A DNA stretch of 64,000 bases from UBA1161 sp002311745 (GCA_050018415.1 JBEKAB010000006.1:1-64000), one strand, 5' to 3'. Numbered from the stretch's first letter, positions 32,821 through 42,503 are shown. Made by a program: numbers and translations. The notes: generated by a model not told the origin, from the sequence alone.

Positions 32821-33440
32821 CGATAGAATTCGATGATCAGGTGCATGTTCACTTCAAAGGGGACGTCTTCGGGCACGGGCAGGGCCTTGATGGCGCCGGT
32901 CAACTGCGCGGGATTCCATTCCAGCCAATTGGGAAGCTGATGTCCGGCGTTCTGCTCCATGTTTTCGCGCAGCAGCTTGTGGATGCCTGGCCTGAAGGTG
33001 ACTCTCTGGCCGGGCTTAACCAGGTAACTGGCGATGTCGGTTTTGCGTCCGTCGACCAGGACGTGTCCGTGGGCGACGATCTGGCGAGCGGCCCAGATGG
33101 TGCGCGCCACGCCCAGGCGGCGCAGCACGTTGTCCAGGCGCGTCTCCAGCAACTGGACCATGGTGTTGGCGGTGTTGCCCTTGGATTTTTTGGCGATGTT
33201 GAGGAATCGGCGGAACTGCCGCTCGAGCATTCCATAATGGAAGCGGAGTTTCTGTTTTTCGGTGAGGCGTACGCCGTATTCGGTGCTTCGGCGGCCGCGA
33301 TAGCCGTGCATGCCGGGCAATTGGAGCTCGCCGCGGCCGGCGTGTTTGGGAATGTCGGCAATGGGGACGCCGACGCGACGGGACAGCTTGACTTTCGGTC
33401 CGAGATAACGGCCCATGGGGGTGGACTTTCTACGGGCCAA
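32817..33440 (-). CDS. rpsD: 30S ribosomal protein S4
   Basis: 207 residues, the standard length. The S4 domain carries LETRLDNVLRRLGVARTIWA and ARQIVAHGHVLVDGRK, typical wording of S4. S4 binds 16S rRNA first in assembly of the 30S body. It stands alone, outside the alpha operon (rpsM-rpsK-rpsD-rpoA) in which many bacteria keep it, and is coupled to the rhomboid gene downstream. Confidence 0.95.
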   Translation of the reverse strand: MARRKSTPMGRYLGPKVKLSRRVGVPIADIPKHAGRGELQLPGMHGYRGRRSTEYGVRLTEKQKLRFHYGMLERQFRRFLNIAKKSKGNTANTMVQLLETRLDNVLRRLGVARTIWAARQIVAHGHVLVDGRKTDIASYLVKPGQRVTFRPGIHKLLRENMEQNAGHQLPNWLEWNPAQLTGAIKALPVPEDVPFEVNMHLIIEFYR

Positions 33441-33525
33441 GGGCCCGTCTCAAAACATGCGCCGCGGCCGCGAAGCAAAAGCGCCCGTCTTACGCGCCCC
33501 ATCGGCGTCGGCATGGTTCTGAGGC

Positions 33526-35397
33526 ATGCCGGGCCGAGGCGGGGATGATAACGCCCCCGAGGCGCGATGCAAGTCGGCCGGCGGTCCGGCGTCCGATAAA
33601 TCCCCGGCATTGGGGCCACAGTTACCGGCCCACCTTAACCCTGTTTTGGGGCACGACGATGAAGAAGATGCGGCTAAATGTCGCGATACGCCAATGGCGC
33701 CGCATCCGGAAAATCCCTCGCCGCAAATAGACACGGCTCGCGCCGGCGGGCCGCCGTGGTTGTGGCAGAAGCCCAGGGCGTGGCTGGCCACCCATATCGG
33801 GCTCGAGGGGCGAATCCTCGGCGCGCTGATGCTGATACTGACGGCGGCGCTGGCGGCGTCGAGCTGGGTCTGGGCGTCGCAAAGCACCGCGGGCATCACG
33901 GACATGATGGGCGAGCAGGCCCGCCAGATCGCCTACACCTTGTCCCTGGCGGCCAAGCCGGAGATCAGCGCCGCCAACACCCAGGCGCTGCAATCCATGG
34001 GCGCCGATCTGCTCAAGACGCGCAACATCCTGTTCGTCGCCTTTTTCAACACCGACGGCAAGTGCATCGCCCTCTCACACCGCGACCCGGACCAGCAACG
34101 GTCGCTGCCGTCGCTCAAGGTGGCGGACGTGCAATCGCTGACGCAGGTGAAGCGGCAAAATTCGCCCGTCTTCGGCAACTACCTGGAAGTCATCGTTCCG
34201 ATCCTGGAGATACTGCCGGTCTCGCGCGAATCCAGCGCTGCTTCGCGCCTGGTGGGGTACGTTTCGGTGGGCGTTTCGCCGGCGCGGGAGGAGGCGCAGA
34301 TGCGCCGCATCGACGTGGTGTCGGCGGGCATCGGCTGCGCGCTGGTGCTGGCGAGCATGCCGATGGCGTATCTGCTGGTGCGGCGGATTTTCCGACCGAT
34401 CCGGCAACTGGTGCACGCCAGCGAGCGCATCGCCGCCGGGGAATTGGACACCCGCGTGGCCATCCACCGCCACGACGCCATCGGCGATCTGGCGCGGGCC
34501 TTCAACGAAATGGTCAAGACGGTCAAGCAGCAGCGGGAAGCCCTGCAACTCGCCAACGTGCAGTTGGAAGAGAAGGTCACCCAGCGCACGGCGCAACTGG
34601 AGACGGCCAACAAGCGGCTGAGCAACGAGATCGCGGAGAAGGAGGATTTCCTCCGCGCCGTCAGCCATGACCTCAACGCCCCGCTGCGGAACATCGCCGG
34701 CATGGCGACGACGCTGCTCCTGAAGCACCGCGAAAAGCTGGACGAGGATGCGGTGCACCGCCTGGAACGAATCCAAAGGAACGTCGAGGCGGAAACGGAT
34801 TTGATCGCCGAGCTGCTGGAATTATCGCGGATCAAGACGCGGCGGCAGAAAATGGAGATGGTCGAGATCGCCGCCCTGGTGCGCGAGCTGGAGGACATCT
34901 TCGAAAACGACCTGAAAAACCGCAAGATATCGCTGGTGATCGACCCGGACCTGCCGGTGCTGCACGGCGAGCGGGCGCGGTTCCGCCAGGTGTTTCAGAA
35001 CCTGATCGACAACGCGATCAAATACATGGGGGAGGGTCCGGTGCGGCAGATTCACGTCGGCTGCAAAATGCGGAAGACCGAGGCGGAGTTTTACGTTCGC
35101 GACACGGGCCTGGGCATCGACGAGGAAGACATCGGCAAGGTCTTTTTCGTATTCCGTCGAGGCAAAAGTTCGACGAACATCGCCGGCAAAGGCGTGGGGC
35201 TGGCCAGCGTCAAGAGCATCGTGGAGACCTACAGCGGTACGATTTGGGTGCAAAGCCGGCCGGGGGAGGGAAGCACGTTCCGATTCACCATCAACGGGCA
35301 GCACGTTCCGGCGTTGCAGCACGGGACGGCGAAAGACCGGGTCGGCCCGCCCGCCGAGACGGGCGGCGGCGCGGTGACGATCAACGCAAGGAGTTGA
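33526..35397 (+). CDS. Membrane sensor histidine kinase with HAMP domain
   Basis: Up to 623 residues; the start is unresolved, because the first 56 residues are low complexity and an ATG at 33694 is an alternative. Two membrane helices (about 97-117 and 270-292) enclose a periplasmic sensor region. HAMP, a coiled coil, HisKA (FLRAVSHDLNAPLRNIAGMA with the phospho-His) and HATPase (FQNLIDNAIKYMGEG, VRDTGLGIDEED, GKGVGLASVKSIVE) follow. The SHDLNAPLR type of kinase commonly pairs with Rcp1-like single-domain regulators, and such a gene follows three bases after the stop. The signal is unknown. Confidence 0.85.
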   Translation: MPGRGGDDNAPEARCKSAGGPASDKSPALGPQLPAHLNPVLGHDDEEDAAKCRDTPMAPHPENPSPQIDTARAGGPPWLWQKPRAWLATHIGLEGRILGALMLILTAALAASSWVWASQSTAGITDMMGEQARQIAYTLSLAAKPEISAANTQALQSMGADLLKTRNILFVAFFNTDGKCIALSHRDPDQQRSLPSLKVADVQSLTQVKRQNSPVFGNYLEVIVPILEILPVSRESSAASRLVGYVSVGVSPAREEAQMRRIDVVSAGIGCALVLASMPMAYLLVRRIFRPIRQLVHASERIAAGELDTRVAIHRHDAIGDLARAFNEMVKTVKQQREALQLANVQLEEKVTQRTAQLETANKRLSNEIAEKEDFLRAVSHDLNAPLRNIAGMATTLLLKHREKLDEDAVHRLERIQRNVEAETDLIAELLELSRIKTRRQKMEMVEIAALVRELEDIFENDLKNRKISLVIDPDLPVLHGERARFRQVFQNLIDNAIKYMGEGPVRQIHVGCKMRKTEAEFYVRDTGLGIDEEDIGKVFFVFRRGKSSTNIAGKGVGLASVKSIVETYSGTIWVQSRPGEGSTFRFTINGQHVPALQHGTAKDRVGPPAETGGGAVTINARS

Positions 35398-35399
35398 GT

Positions 35400-35936
35400 A
35401 TGTCAAGGGAAACACTTATGCAAAGCAAACAGGACCAAAAACCGACGACGGCCCCGCGGGCGGGGCTGCGGCGCGGGCATAAAGAGGCCATCACGATCCT
35501 GCTGGTGGATGATGATGAGGATTGCCGGATGCTGATCCGCGACGCCATCTCCGAGTGCAAGGTGAGCAACTCGGTGTTCGAGGTGGCCAACGGACAGGAG
35601 GCCTTGGATTTTCTGCGGCGTCGGGGCGAATGGGCGCATGCGCCGCGCCCGGGCCTGATCTATATGGACATCGAAATGCCCGGAATGAACGGGTTGGAGG
35701 CGCTGCGCGCGATCAAGTCCGATGCGTCGCTGCGGGATATTCCGGTGGTGATGATGACCGGCGTGAGCGAGGAAGCGCAGATGCGCGCCGCGGCGGATGC
35801 GGGGGCCAACAGTTACACGATCAAGCCGGCCAATGCCGAGCAGTTCTTGCGGACGGTGCTGACCAGCACCAATTATTGGCTGACGATCCACCAAACGCCG
35901 AAGCACCACCTGCCGCCCGAGCAGTGCCGAATGTAG
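35400..35936 (+). CDS. Rcp1-type single-domain response regulator
   Basis: 178 residues from the ATG at 35400 with AAGGAG before it. The receiver domain (about 32-165) has ILLVDDDEDCRMLIRDAI, phospho-Asp in GLIYMDIEMPGMNGLEAL, Thr in VVMMTGVSEE and Lys in TIKPANAEQF. The GQEALDFLRRRGEW segment is typical of the Rcp1 group that serves phytochrome-like kinases. No output domain, so it acts by protein contact or phosphotransfer. It is co-transcribed with the kinase upstream. Confidence 0.87.
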   Translation: MSRETLMQSKQDQKPTTAPRAGLRRGHKEAITILLVDDDEDCRMLIRDAISECKVSNSVFEVANGQEALDFLRRRGEWAHAPRPGLIYMDIEMPGMNGLEALRAIKSDASLRDIPVVMMTGVSEEAQMRAAADAGANSYTIKPANAEQFLRTVLTSTNYWLTIHQTPKHHLPPEQCRM

Positions 35937-36167
35937 AGGTCGCCAAGTTCCGTCACCTTTTGCCCCGGAAGGCTGGGATGTGCCTTATTCGTGAAAGTTT
36001 GACCAGTTTGCCTTGGAGCCGCGGCAAAAATCCCACGCCGCGTGGCTTGGGCGTCGGATGTATCGTAAATCCTAAACAGCAAGCTGGATACAGTGCCAAC
36101 TTGGCTGGAGGCGATGCCGGAGGTGTCTCCGACACAGGACCCGAATTGTCGCTTGGGAGCGAGTGAC

Positions 36168-37136
36168 GTGGAACGAATCAAGCTGCTCATCGTCGAAGAC
36201 GACGCCGATCAGCGTCAACTGATCCGCGAGACGCTGGAGGACCGGTTCGGCGCCGGCACCGTGGTCTGCGCCGAGAGCATCACCGCCGCTTTGCAGAGGA
36301 ACCTGTCCGACTTCGACCTGATCCTGACCGACTACAACCTTCCCGACGGCACGGGAATGGAACTGCTGTCGCACATCCGCCAGTGCTGCAAAACACCGGT
36401 GATCATCGTGACCGGCGAAAACGTCGGTCACATCGCCACCGAAGCCGTGCGCAAAGGGGCGACCGATTACGTGGTGAAGTTCGGCGATTATCTGTTCACC
36501 ATTCCGCTGGTGGTGGAAAAGAACCTGGCGGTGGCGAACATGGAGCGCGAGAATGAGCAGTTGCGCGCCAACCTGCAACAGAAAAACACCGAACTGGAGC
36601 GTTCCCTAACAAGGGAAAAGGAGCTGGCGGCGACGGACCCGCTCACCGGGCTGTACAACCGTCGGCACTTCGGCCGCGTGCTGGAACAACTGTTTGCCGA
36701 GTGCGAGCGGGTCGACGCGGACATGTCCTGCGTCATGATCGACCTGGACGGATACAAGCAGCTCAACGACTCCTGCGGCCACGCGGTGGGCGATCAACTG
36801 CTGACCGTGGCCGGCAAGGTCATCACGGCCAACCTGCGAAAGATGGACGTGGCAGCGCGCTACGGCGGAGATGAGTTTGTGGTGCTGCTGCCGCATACGA
36901 CGGCGCCGGAGGCGGCGCGCGTGGCGCAGCGCATCCGCGAGGATTTCCGTCAGGGTTCGGCCCTGGTGCTGCGGCGCAACGAAGGGGTGACGATGTCGGT
37001 GGGGATCGCGTCACGGCGCGGCAACTCGCCCAGCAGTGCAGAACAGCTGGTGATCATGGCCGACGCCGCCCTGTACTGCGCCAAAGCCGCCGGCCGAGAC
37101 CGCGCCATCACCCACGAGCCGCTCAGCCATATCTGA
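36168..37136 (+). CDS. Receiver-GGDEF diguanylate cyclase
   Basis: 322 residues from the GTG at 36168, which has GGGAGC in place; an ATG at 36093 would add 25 residues that do not look structured. The receiver domain (KLLIVEDDADQRQLIRETLE, Asp in LILTDYNLPDGTG) is joined by a coiled coil (about 115-150) to a GGDEF domain: LTGLYNRRHF, MIDLDGYKQLND and an intact GGDEF. RKMD lies five residues before GGDEF, a complete RxxD inhibitory site, so c-di-GMP should inhibit its own synthesis. It probably answers to the kinase just upstream (232 bp gap). Confidence 0.88.
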   Translation: MERIKLLIVEDDADQRQLIRETLEDRFGAGTVVCAESITAALQRNLSDFDLILTDYNLPDGTGMELLSHIRQCCKTPVIIVTGENVGHIATEAVRKGATDYVVKFGDYLFTIPLVVEKNLAVANMERENEQLRANLQQKNTELERSLTREKELAATDPLTGLYNRRHFGRVLEQLFAECERVDADMSCVMIDLDGYKQLNDSCGHAVGDQLLTVAGKVITANLRKMDVAARYGGDEFVVLLPHTTAPEAARVAQRIREDFRQGSALVLRRNEGVTMSVGIASRRGNSPSSAEQLVIMADAALYCAKAAGRDRAITHEPLSHI

Positions 37137-37200
37137 AGAAATGATGCATGCGAGCCTGCTGAATTCAGCGCGCCGGGCCCCCCCGCCCTTGATTCTTCAT

Positions 37201-37884
37201 TCAGCAAGCCATACGGATCATCGCATTTCCGTTGGGGTCGAGCGCCTGAAGCTGCTCCGGGTCGAAGATGAGCTGGTTTCGGCCGGTGCGGATAAGGTTT
37301 TTTAGGCGCAGTTCCGTCAGACAAACACTTATGGTTTCGCGGGCGGCGCCGACGGCTTGGGCAAGCTGCTTGTGGGTGATGCGCAGCACGACGCCATCGG
37401 CAGACCGCTTTGCCGCCGGCGAATTGCTGAAACGCACCAGCGTCTTGATCAGGCGCAGGCGACAGTCATCGAAAACCAATTGGCTGCCTTCGGACCATGC
37501 GGCCTGCAGGCGCTGGACCATCGACTCGATGATCTGCAAGGCCACCTCGCCATGCTCGGCAAGCATTTTTCGCAAGCTCAGCGCGGGAATGGCCCAGAGA
37601 ACGGCATCAGTAACGGCCACAGCACGTCTCGCGTAGACAGGCATTTGGCCCAGAACGGCGGTGCCGACCCATTCGTCGGGTCCGAGAATTTCCAGTAAAC
37701 GCGCCGTGCCGCCGGATGCGACGTCGTAGAGCCGCACCTCTCCGGATTCGATAAGATAGAAAAGATTTGCCGGATCTTCCGGCTCATGGATAGTTTGCCC
37801 GGCGCGAAAATGCTGGCTCTGCACACCATCGAGCTGTAGTAATTCGGGGGGAGTTCTGTGTTCGTTAATTGAAGACGCCTGCAT
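37201..37884 (-). CDS. CRP/FNR-family transcription regulator
   Basis: 227 residues from the ATG at 37884, chosen because GAAGGAG lies before it. A cyclic-nucleotide-binding-type beta barrel (about 20-130, YLIESGEVRLYDVASGGTAR and LLEILGPDEWVGTAVLG) is followed by a long helix and a Crp-type HTH (ITHKQLAQAVGAARETISV then CLTELRLKNLIRTGRNQLIF). There is no N-terminal Cys cluster, so it is not a classic FNR oxygen sensor. Ligand unknown; c-di-GMP is a thought given the neighbouring cyclase, but the sequence does not show it. It ends 64 bp from the convergent GGDEF gene. Confidence 0.85.
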   Translation of the reverse strand: MQASSINEHRTPPELLQLDGVQSQHFRAGQTIHEPEDPANLFYLIESGEVRLYDVASGGTARLLEILGPDEWVGTAVLGQMPVYARRAVAVTDAVLWAIPALSLRKMLAEHGEVALQIIESMVQRLQAAWSEGSQLVFDDCRLRLIKTLVRFSNSPAAKRSADGVVLRITHKQLAQAVGAARETISVCLTELRLKNLIRTGRNQLIFDPEQLQALDPNGNAMIRMAC

Positions 37885-38064
37885 GTGACACACTCCTTCC
37901 ATCAATTCCAAGCATTGAACATCACACACGTACGCAGCATCCAAATATTGACTTACGGCGACTTTTGGAGTGCTCCGATTGTAATCTGGGTAATCGGCAG
38001 AAGCCACGCCGTTTGTAGAATTTTTTACACCGCCCCAAAATAGGAGGGAGAGGTCCGATAACCT

Positions 38065-39021
38065 CTAGTTCTTGACCTGCATGGCCAGAATGCGGGCGAT
38101 GGCTTCGCAGATTTCCGTGCGGTGAACGCCGTTAAGTGCAAGCGCCAACTCGGTTTCCATCAATCCATAGGGTATGCCGGTGTCGTACCTTTGCCCCTGA
38201 GTCACCACGCACCAGTATTTCTGGCAGTTCTGCCGCATGTGCTCCTGGGCCGCGGTAAGCTGAAACTCACCCCGCTCGCGAATGTTGTTTTTGAGCAAGT
38301 ATTCCAAAGAATCGAATACTTGCGGCGAAAAGACGTGGATGCCGAAATGGGACAGATAGTTGCCGGCAGGCAGGCCTGGGGTGACGAGTTTTTCGCGAGC
38401 CACTTCGATGCTGGGCTTTTCAATAATCAACTCGGCCTTGTAGACGCCGCGGGCGGCGTCGATGGCCTGTCCCCGGATCGTGCCGAACAAATGCAAGTGC
38501 CGCTCCAACGTGGGTTGAACGGCGGTGACGGCATCCAGCATGTACTGCTCGAAAACGCGAACCACTTGCCGGGCGCAGCGGTCCTTGATGTCGCTGATGT
38601 AGACGTGATCGCCCAGCAGGAGCAGAAACGGGTCGTCGCCGACGAATTTTTTCGCCTGGAAGACCGCGTGGCCGAAGCCTTCCGGCTCGTGCTGCTCGGC
38701 AAAGTGCAGCCGTTCGCCGAAGGCGCCCAGTTTTTCCGATTCCAGGATGGCCCAATCCTTGCCCCGAAAGGTGCGGACCATCTCATCATCCAAACGGCGG
38801 AAGTATTCGCGATATTGTTTTTCGTCGCCGGGCTGAGTGACGATGCACAGTTCCTCGATGCCCGAGTCGATGGCCTCCTCGCCGATGATCTGAATGATCG
38901 GCTTGGTCAAGCCGTCGCGATCGACCAGGGGGAACATCTCTTTTTGTACGGCGGTGGAGGCGGGGTATTGCCGGGTGCCGCGTCCTGCCGCCGTGATCAC
39001 CGCCTTGCGAACCTTGGCCAT
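38065..39021 (-). CDS. galU: UTP-glucose-1-phosphate uridylyltransferase (GalU-like)
   Basis: 318 residues from the ATG at 39021 with AAGGAG at the right spacing. The nucleotidyltransferase start KAVITAAGRGTRQYPAS is followed by KEMFPLVDRDGLTKPIIQII, then EGFGHAVFQAKKFVGDDPFL and LLGDHVY, which fit the GalU/RfbA group; EKP and GIPYGLM further on support GalU. It would make UDP-glucose for polysaccharide and glycogen. The G-x-G-T-R loop is slightly changed from the usual GLGTRFLP. UDP-glucose is the most likely product, though another sugar nucleotide is possible. Confidence 0.8.
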   Translation of the reverse strand: MAKVRKAVITAAGRGTRQYPASTAVQKEMFPLVDRDGLTKPIIQIIGEEAIDSGIEELCIVTQPGDEKQYREYFRRLDDEMVRTFRGKDWAILESEKLGAFGERLHFAEQHEPEGFGHAVFQAKKFVGDDPFLLLLGDHVYISDIKDRCARQVVRVFEQYMLDAVTAVQPTLERHLHLFGTIRGQAIDAARGVYKAELIIEKPSIEVAREKLVTPGLPAGNYLSHFGIHVFSPQVFDSLEYLLKNNIRERGEFQLTAAQEHMRQNCQKYWCVVTQGQRYDTGIPYGLMETELALALNGVHRTEICEAIARILAMQVKN

Positions 39022-39089
39022 GGGCGCTCCTTGCGTTGGGTAGCATAGGTATGGCGGCGGCGTGGGCAAGGGTCTAAACTTGGCCGTTC

Positions 39090-40379
39090 ATGCGGAGCGC
39101 GACGCTGGACTACGCACCACCGCGTGCCTCGCCGCCGTGGTGGCGGATGAAGGACGCGGCTTTGGCGGTGGGGATCGCGGTGGCCGTGCGGCTGGCGCTG
39201 GCGTTGGTCTGGCCGCCGCAGTGCTTCTCGTGCGATCTGAAGGCATGGCGGTCCGTCGCGAGATCAGTGCCGGCGGGCGCCAACCCCTACGTCACATCGA
39301 TGGTGGTGAACTGGCCGCCCATGTGGATGGAGGTCCTGTATGGCCTGGGCAAAATCTCCGCCCGCTTCGACTGGAACCTTTTCACCTGCGTGCGAGTGTT
39401 GCTGACGGCGTGCGATGCCGTCCTGATCCTTTCAACCTTTGCCCTGCTGCGCCTTTTGGACGAGCGGCGCTCGGTGTTTCGCCTGGTATTGCTGGGATTG
39501 TGTCTGAATCCGATGCTGATTTTGCTCACGATCCAGCAGGGCAACTTCGACGTTGTGCCGACGATCGGCATCGTGTGGTTCGTGCAGAGCTTGATCCGCT
39601 TCCGCCGCGGCGGAGATGCGGTGGATTGGCTGGTGGCCGCGGCTTGGCTGGGTTTGGCGACCTTCGCCAAGACGTTTCCGTTGGTTCTGATCCCATTGCT
39701 TGCCGGTGAGTGCCGGCGATTGGGGTGGAAAGTGCGGCTGACCGGAGCGGCGCTGTGCGTCGGACCGGCCCTGTTATCGCTGGCGCCGCTGTACGTGTTG
39801 AATCCGCGGCGGATCACGGATGTTGTCCTTTTCTATCGCGGCACACCGGGCGCCATGGGCGTATCGGGGCTCCTGCAGCTTGTTTGCGGATTTGACTCGG
39901 TGCTGCGATACGCGCCGTATTTCACCGCCGCGCTCCTGGGAGTCATCATGGGCCTGACGGCCGTTTTGTGGCGAAGGCCCCTGCGACGCGACAGCGACGT
40001 GGTGCTGCTGGCGGCCATGGTGCTCATCGCCGTCTTTGAATTCGGATCGGGGTATTGTCCGCAATATTGGCTGTGGGTCACGCCGCTGTTGATCGTCGCC
40101 TATGCGCACCAGCCGCCCAGGTTCCGCCGCCTGCTGTGGGTTGCGGCGGCGCTGGTCGTGCTCACCAACGTGCTGAGTTTCGCGTACGAGGACCTCCTGG
40201 GCAACTTCATGATCTGGTGGGCGCCGCATTTCCCGGGAAACACCAGACTGCAAGCCATGTTCAGCGACACGTTACACGATCTGGTCCTGCTCAGCCTGCC
40301 GATGACGGGGATCACGCTGCTGTTGTGGCTGCACGGCTGCCGGTTGATCGCCGCGGCGCAGACCAATCCATCTCAGTAA
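39090..40379 (+). CDS. GT-C-type membrane glycosyltransferase-like protein (DUF2029-like)
   Basis: 429 residues, about ten membrane helices. The first loop has FSCDLKAWRSVARSVPAGAN then PYVTSMVVNWPPMWMEVL, and helix 4 has LNPMLILLTIQQGNFDVVPT, both of which look like the GT87/DUF2029 alpha-mannosyltransferase group (acidic residue in the first loop, GQxD-like motif later). These use lipid-phosphate sugars at the membrane. It is divergent from galU (68 bp) and may share a polysaccharide role. The end overlaps the convergent ABC permease by seven bases. Confidence 0.65.
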   Translation: MRSATLDYAPPRASPPWWRMKDAALAVGIAVAVRLALALVWPPQCFSCDLKAWRSVARSVPAGANPYVTSMVVNWPPMWMEVLYGLGKISARFDWNLFTCVRVLLTACDAVLILSTFALLRLLDERRSVFRLVLLGLCLNPMLILLTIQQGNFDVVPTIGIVWFVQSLIRFRRGGDAVDWLVAAAWLGLATFAKTFPLVLIPLLAGECRRLGWKVRLTGAALCVGPALLSLAPLYVLNPRRITDVVLFYRGTPGAMGVSGLLQLVCGFDSVLRYAPYFTAALLGVIMGLTAVLWRRPLRRDSDVVLLAAMVLIAVFEFGSGYCPQYWLWVTPLLIVAYAHQPPRFRRLLWVAAALVVLTNVLSFAYEDLLGNFMIWWAPHFPGNTRLQAMFSDTLHDLVLLSLPMTGITLLLWLHGCRLIAAAQTNPSQ

Positions 40380-41440
40380 TCGCGCCAGCAGAAAATCATG
40401 GCGGCGATGGTCAGCACCACGCACTCAAACGCCACCGATGTGCCGACGATCCAAGGCCATCCGCGGCGACGCAGTTCATCCTGAAGCGCTGCGGCCATGT
40501 GGTTCCCGCGGTCGGAGCGGGGCGAACTCTCTTGCGGCAAGTCGGCGCGTCGAATCAACTGGCGCTGCAGGAGCAAAACGGTCTCGCTGGTTTTGGGCAG
40601 AACGGATTTGACGAGGTAGAAGAGGCGATGGGGGCGGTCAAACTTGAAGTGGAAGTCGGCGCGTTTTTCCTGGGCCTCTTGGAGCCGTGATTGAAGCGTT
40701 GCTTGGCGCGTGGAGGGCGCCGTGGCGGAGGCTTGATGCAGGGCGGCCTGGGCGGCGGCGACTTTGTGGTCCAGGCTGGCCAGGGTCCTTTCCTCGTCGA
40801 GCTTGAACATCAGCAGCGCGACCTCGGTGGTGTGCACGGCGAAGACGCCCACCCAGAACAGGAGGGTCAGCAGGATGGCGGCGACCGTCGAGCGCGTCGC
40901 CACGCCGATCAGCACGCACAGGCAGTACAGATAGCTGTAGAACAGCACCACGATGGGGATGGCCAAAAACAGCCCCGGTTCCCATGCGTTCCCGCGTAAG
41001 CCGATGACCAGGAAACTGGCCAGGCAGAAGCAGGCGATCTGCAGGGCGACGAACAGCAGGCCGCAGACGTACTTGGTGAGGAAAAGCCGCAAGCGGCTGA
41101 TCGGCTTGGACAGATACAGATCCACCGCCCCGCCGGCCAGAAAATCGGGAAACAAACTCGCCGTGGAAATCAGCGCCAGGCAGGTGGCAAAAACCGTCAA
41201 CCACCAGTCGATGCCCAGGTTCAGGAAAATCAGCTTGTAGAACGCTGCCGGCGAGATCAGCCGGCGATTGAACAGCGGCGAGGGGAAGTCGTACGCCAGG
41301 ATGCTGAAGCCGGTCGGCGTCAACCCCACCAGGGCGAACGACGCCGCCACCAACGTGGAGATGATCAGCACGATCCAGAACATTTTCCGCGCGTTCAGGT
41401 CGCGGTAGGCATCCAGAAATAGTGCGGCGGTCTGGCTCAT
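40373..41440 (-). CDS. ABC-2-type transporter permease
   Basis: 355 residues from the ATG at 41440, which overlaps the ATPase stop (ATGA); the longer frame runs inside the ATPase gene and is rejected. Six to seven membrane helices: the first near 20-40, four in 70-210, one at the C terminus. Between them, about residues 215-320, lies a soluble insert with a coiled coil (SLDHKVAAAQAALHQASA and SRLQEAQEKRADFHFKF). The layout matches ABC-2 permeases of the NosY/GldF group with an added extracytoplasmic domain. Substrate unknown. Confidence 0.78.
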   Translation of the reverse strand: MSQTAALFLDAYRDLNARKMFWIVLIISTLVAASFALVGLTPTGFSILAYDFPSPLFNRRLISPAAFYKLIFLNLGIDWWLTVFATCLALISTASLFPDFLAGGAVDLYLSKPISRLRLFLTKYVCGLLFVALQIACFCLASFLVIGLRGNAWEPGLFLAIPIVVLFYSYLYCLCVLIGVATRSTVAAILLTLLFWVGVFAVHTTEVALLMFKLDEERTLASLDHKVAAAQAALHQASATAPSTRQATLQSRLQEAQEKRADFHFKFDRPHRLFYLVKSVLPKTSETVLLLQRQLIRRADLPQESSPRSDRGNHMAAALQDELRRRGWPWIVGTSVAFECVVLTIAAMIFCWRDY

Positions 41441-42453
41441 GCGGTGGGCTGCTTGATCGCCTCGAAAAAGAGTTCTTCCAAGCTGGGTCGCAGCGGATGC
41501 ATGCGGCGGATGACCAGGCCCGCTCTGCGCAGGGCATCGAGGATGTCCTGCACGTCGGCCGGCTCGGTTTTGCCGATGCGCAGGAAGGTGCCGTCGAATT
41601 GGCACCAGGTCTGGTCGCTCAGGCGGCCGCGCCACGGCGCGCCGGGGCCGGGCGCGGAATCGAACACCCCCGGAAGCGCCGCCCGCACCGCCGACCACGG
41701 ATCGACCGCGGACAGCTCAAAGAAATAGCACTGCTTGGCGATGGTCAGCTCGTCGAGCGTTCCCTGGAGCACCACGCGGCCCTGGACCAGAATCGCCACG
41801 CGGTCGCAGACGGTCTCCAATTCGCTGAGCAGATGGCTGTTGATGAAAACGGTTTTGCCCTGGCGGCGCAGGCGCAGCAGGACGTCGCGGATGTCGCGTC
41901 GGCCGCCGGGATCGACGCCGTCGGTGGGCTCGTCCAGGATCAGCAGGTCCGGATCGGCGCCCATCGCCACGGCCAGGCCCATGCGCTGCAGCATTCCCTT
42001 GGAATACTGGCCGATCTTCACGTCGAGCCAGTCGCGCATGCCGACCGTTTCCAGCAGCTCAACGCCGCGTCGGCGTCGGGTGCGACGGTCCACCTTGGCC
42101 AGGGCAGAAAAGAACTCGACCGTCTGGCGTCCGGTGAGGTATTTGGGGAAGCGGTGATTTTCCGGCAGATAACCGACGCGGCGGAGCGTGGGTTTGTGTC
42201 CGATGGGCCGGGACAGGATGGTGCCCGCTGCGGCCGTGGGACGCACAACGGTCATCATGATCTTGACCAGGGTGGTTTTGCCGGCGCCGTTGGGACCGAG
42301 CAGGCCGAAGATTTCGCCGCGGTGCACCTGCATGTTGACGCCGCGCAACGCCTGCACGCGCCGGCGGCGCAGGGCGCCGGAGCGGTAAATCTTGCTCACG
42401 TCGCGAAGATCAACCACGTAGGGTTCGCCGGTGACGGACACGATGGCCGGCAT
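41437..42453 (-). CDS. ABC-2-type transporter ATPase
   Basis: 338 residues from the ATG at 42453. Walker A GPNGAGKT, YSKGMLQRMGLAVAM as a signature variant, Walker B LLILDEPTDGVDP and the switch His in FINSHLLSE place it with the CcmA/GldA-like ATPases. The last 110 residues form a separate C-terminal domain. It pairs with the permease whose start it overlaps. A large anchored protein is transcribed divergently 50 bp away and may belong to the same system. Confidence 0.87.
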   Translation of the reverse strand: MPAIVSVTGEPYVVDLRDVSKIYRSGALRRRRVQALRGVNMQVHRGEIFGLLGPNGAGKTTLVKIMMTVVRPTAAAGTILSRPIGHKPTLRRVGYLPENHRFPKYLTGRQTVEFFSALAKVDRRTRRRRGVELLETVGMRDWLDVKIGQYSKGMLQRMGLAVAMGADPDLLILDEPTDGVDPGGRRDIRDVLLRLRRQGKTVFINSHLLSELETVCDRVAILVQGRVVLQGTLDELTIAKQCYFFELSAVDPWSAVRAALPGVFDSAPGPGAPWRGRLSDQTWCQFDGTFLRIGKTEPADVQDILDALRRAGLVIRRMHPLRPSLEELFFEAIKQPTA

Positions 42454-42503
42454 GATACCGACGGCGTGGCGGCGGTGCGATTGCGCGCGGTAGGATAACC
42501 GCC

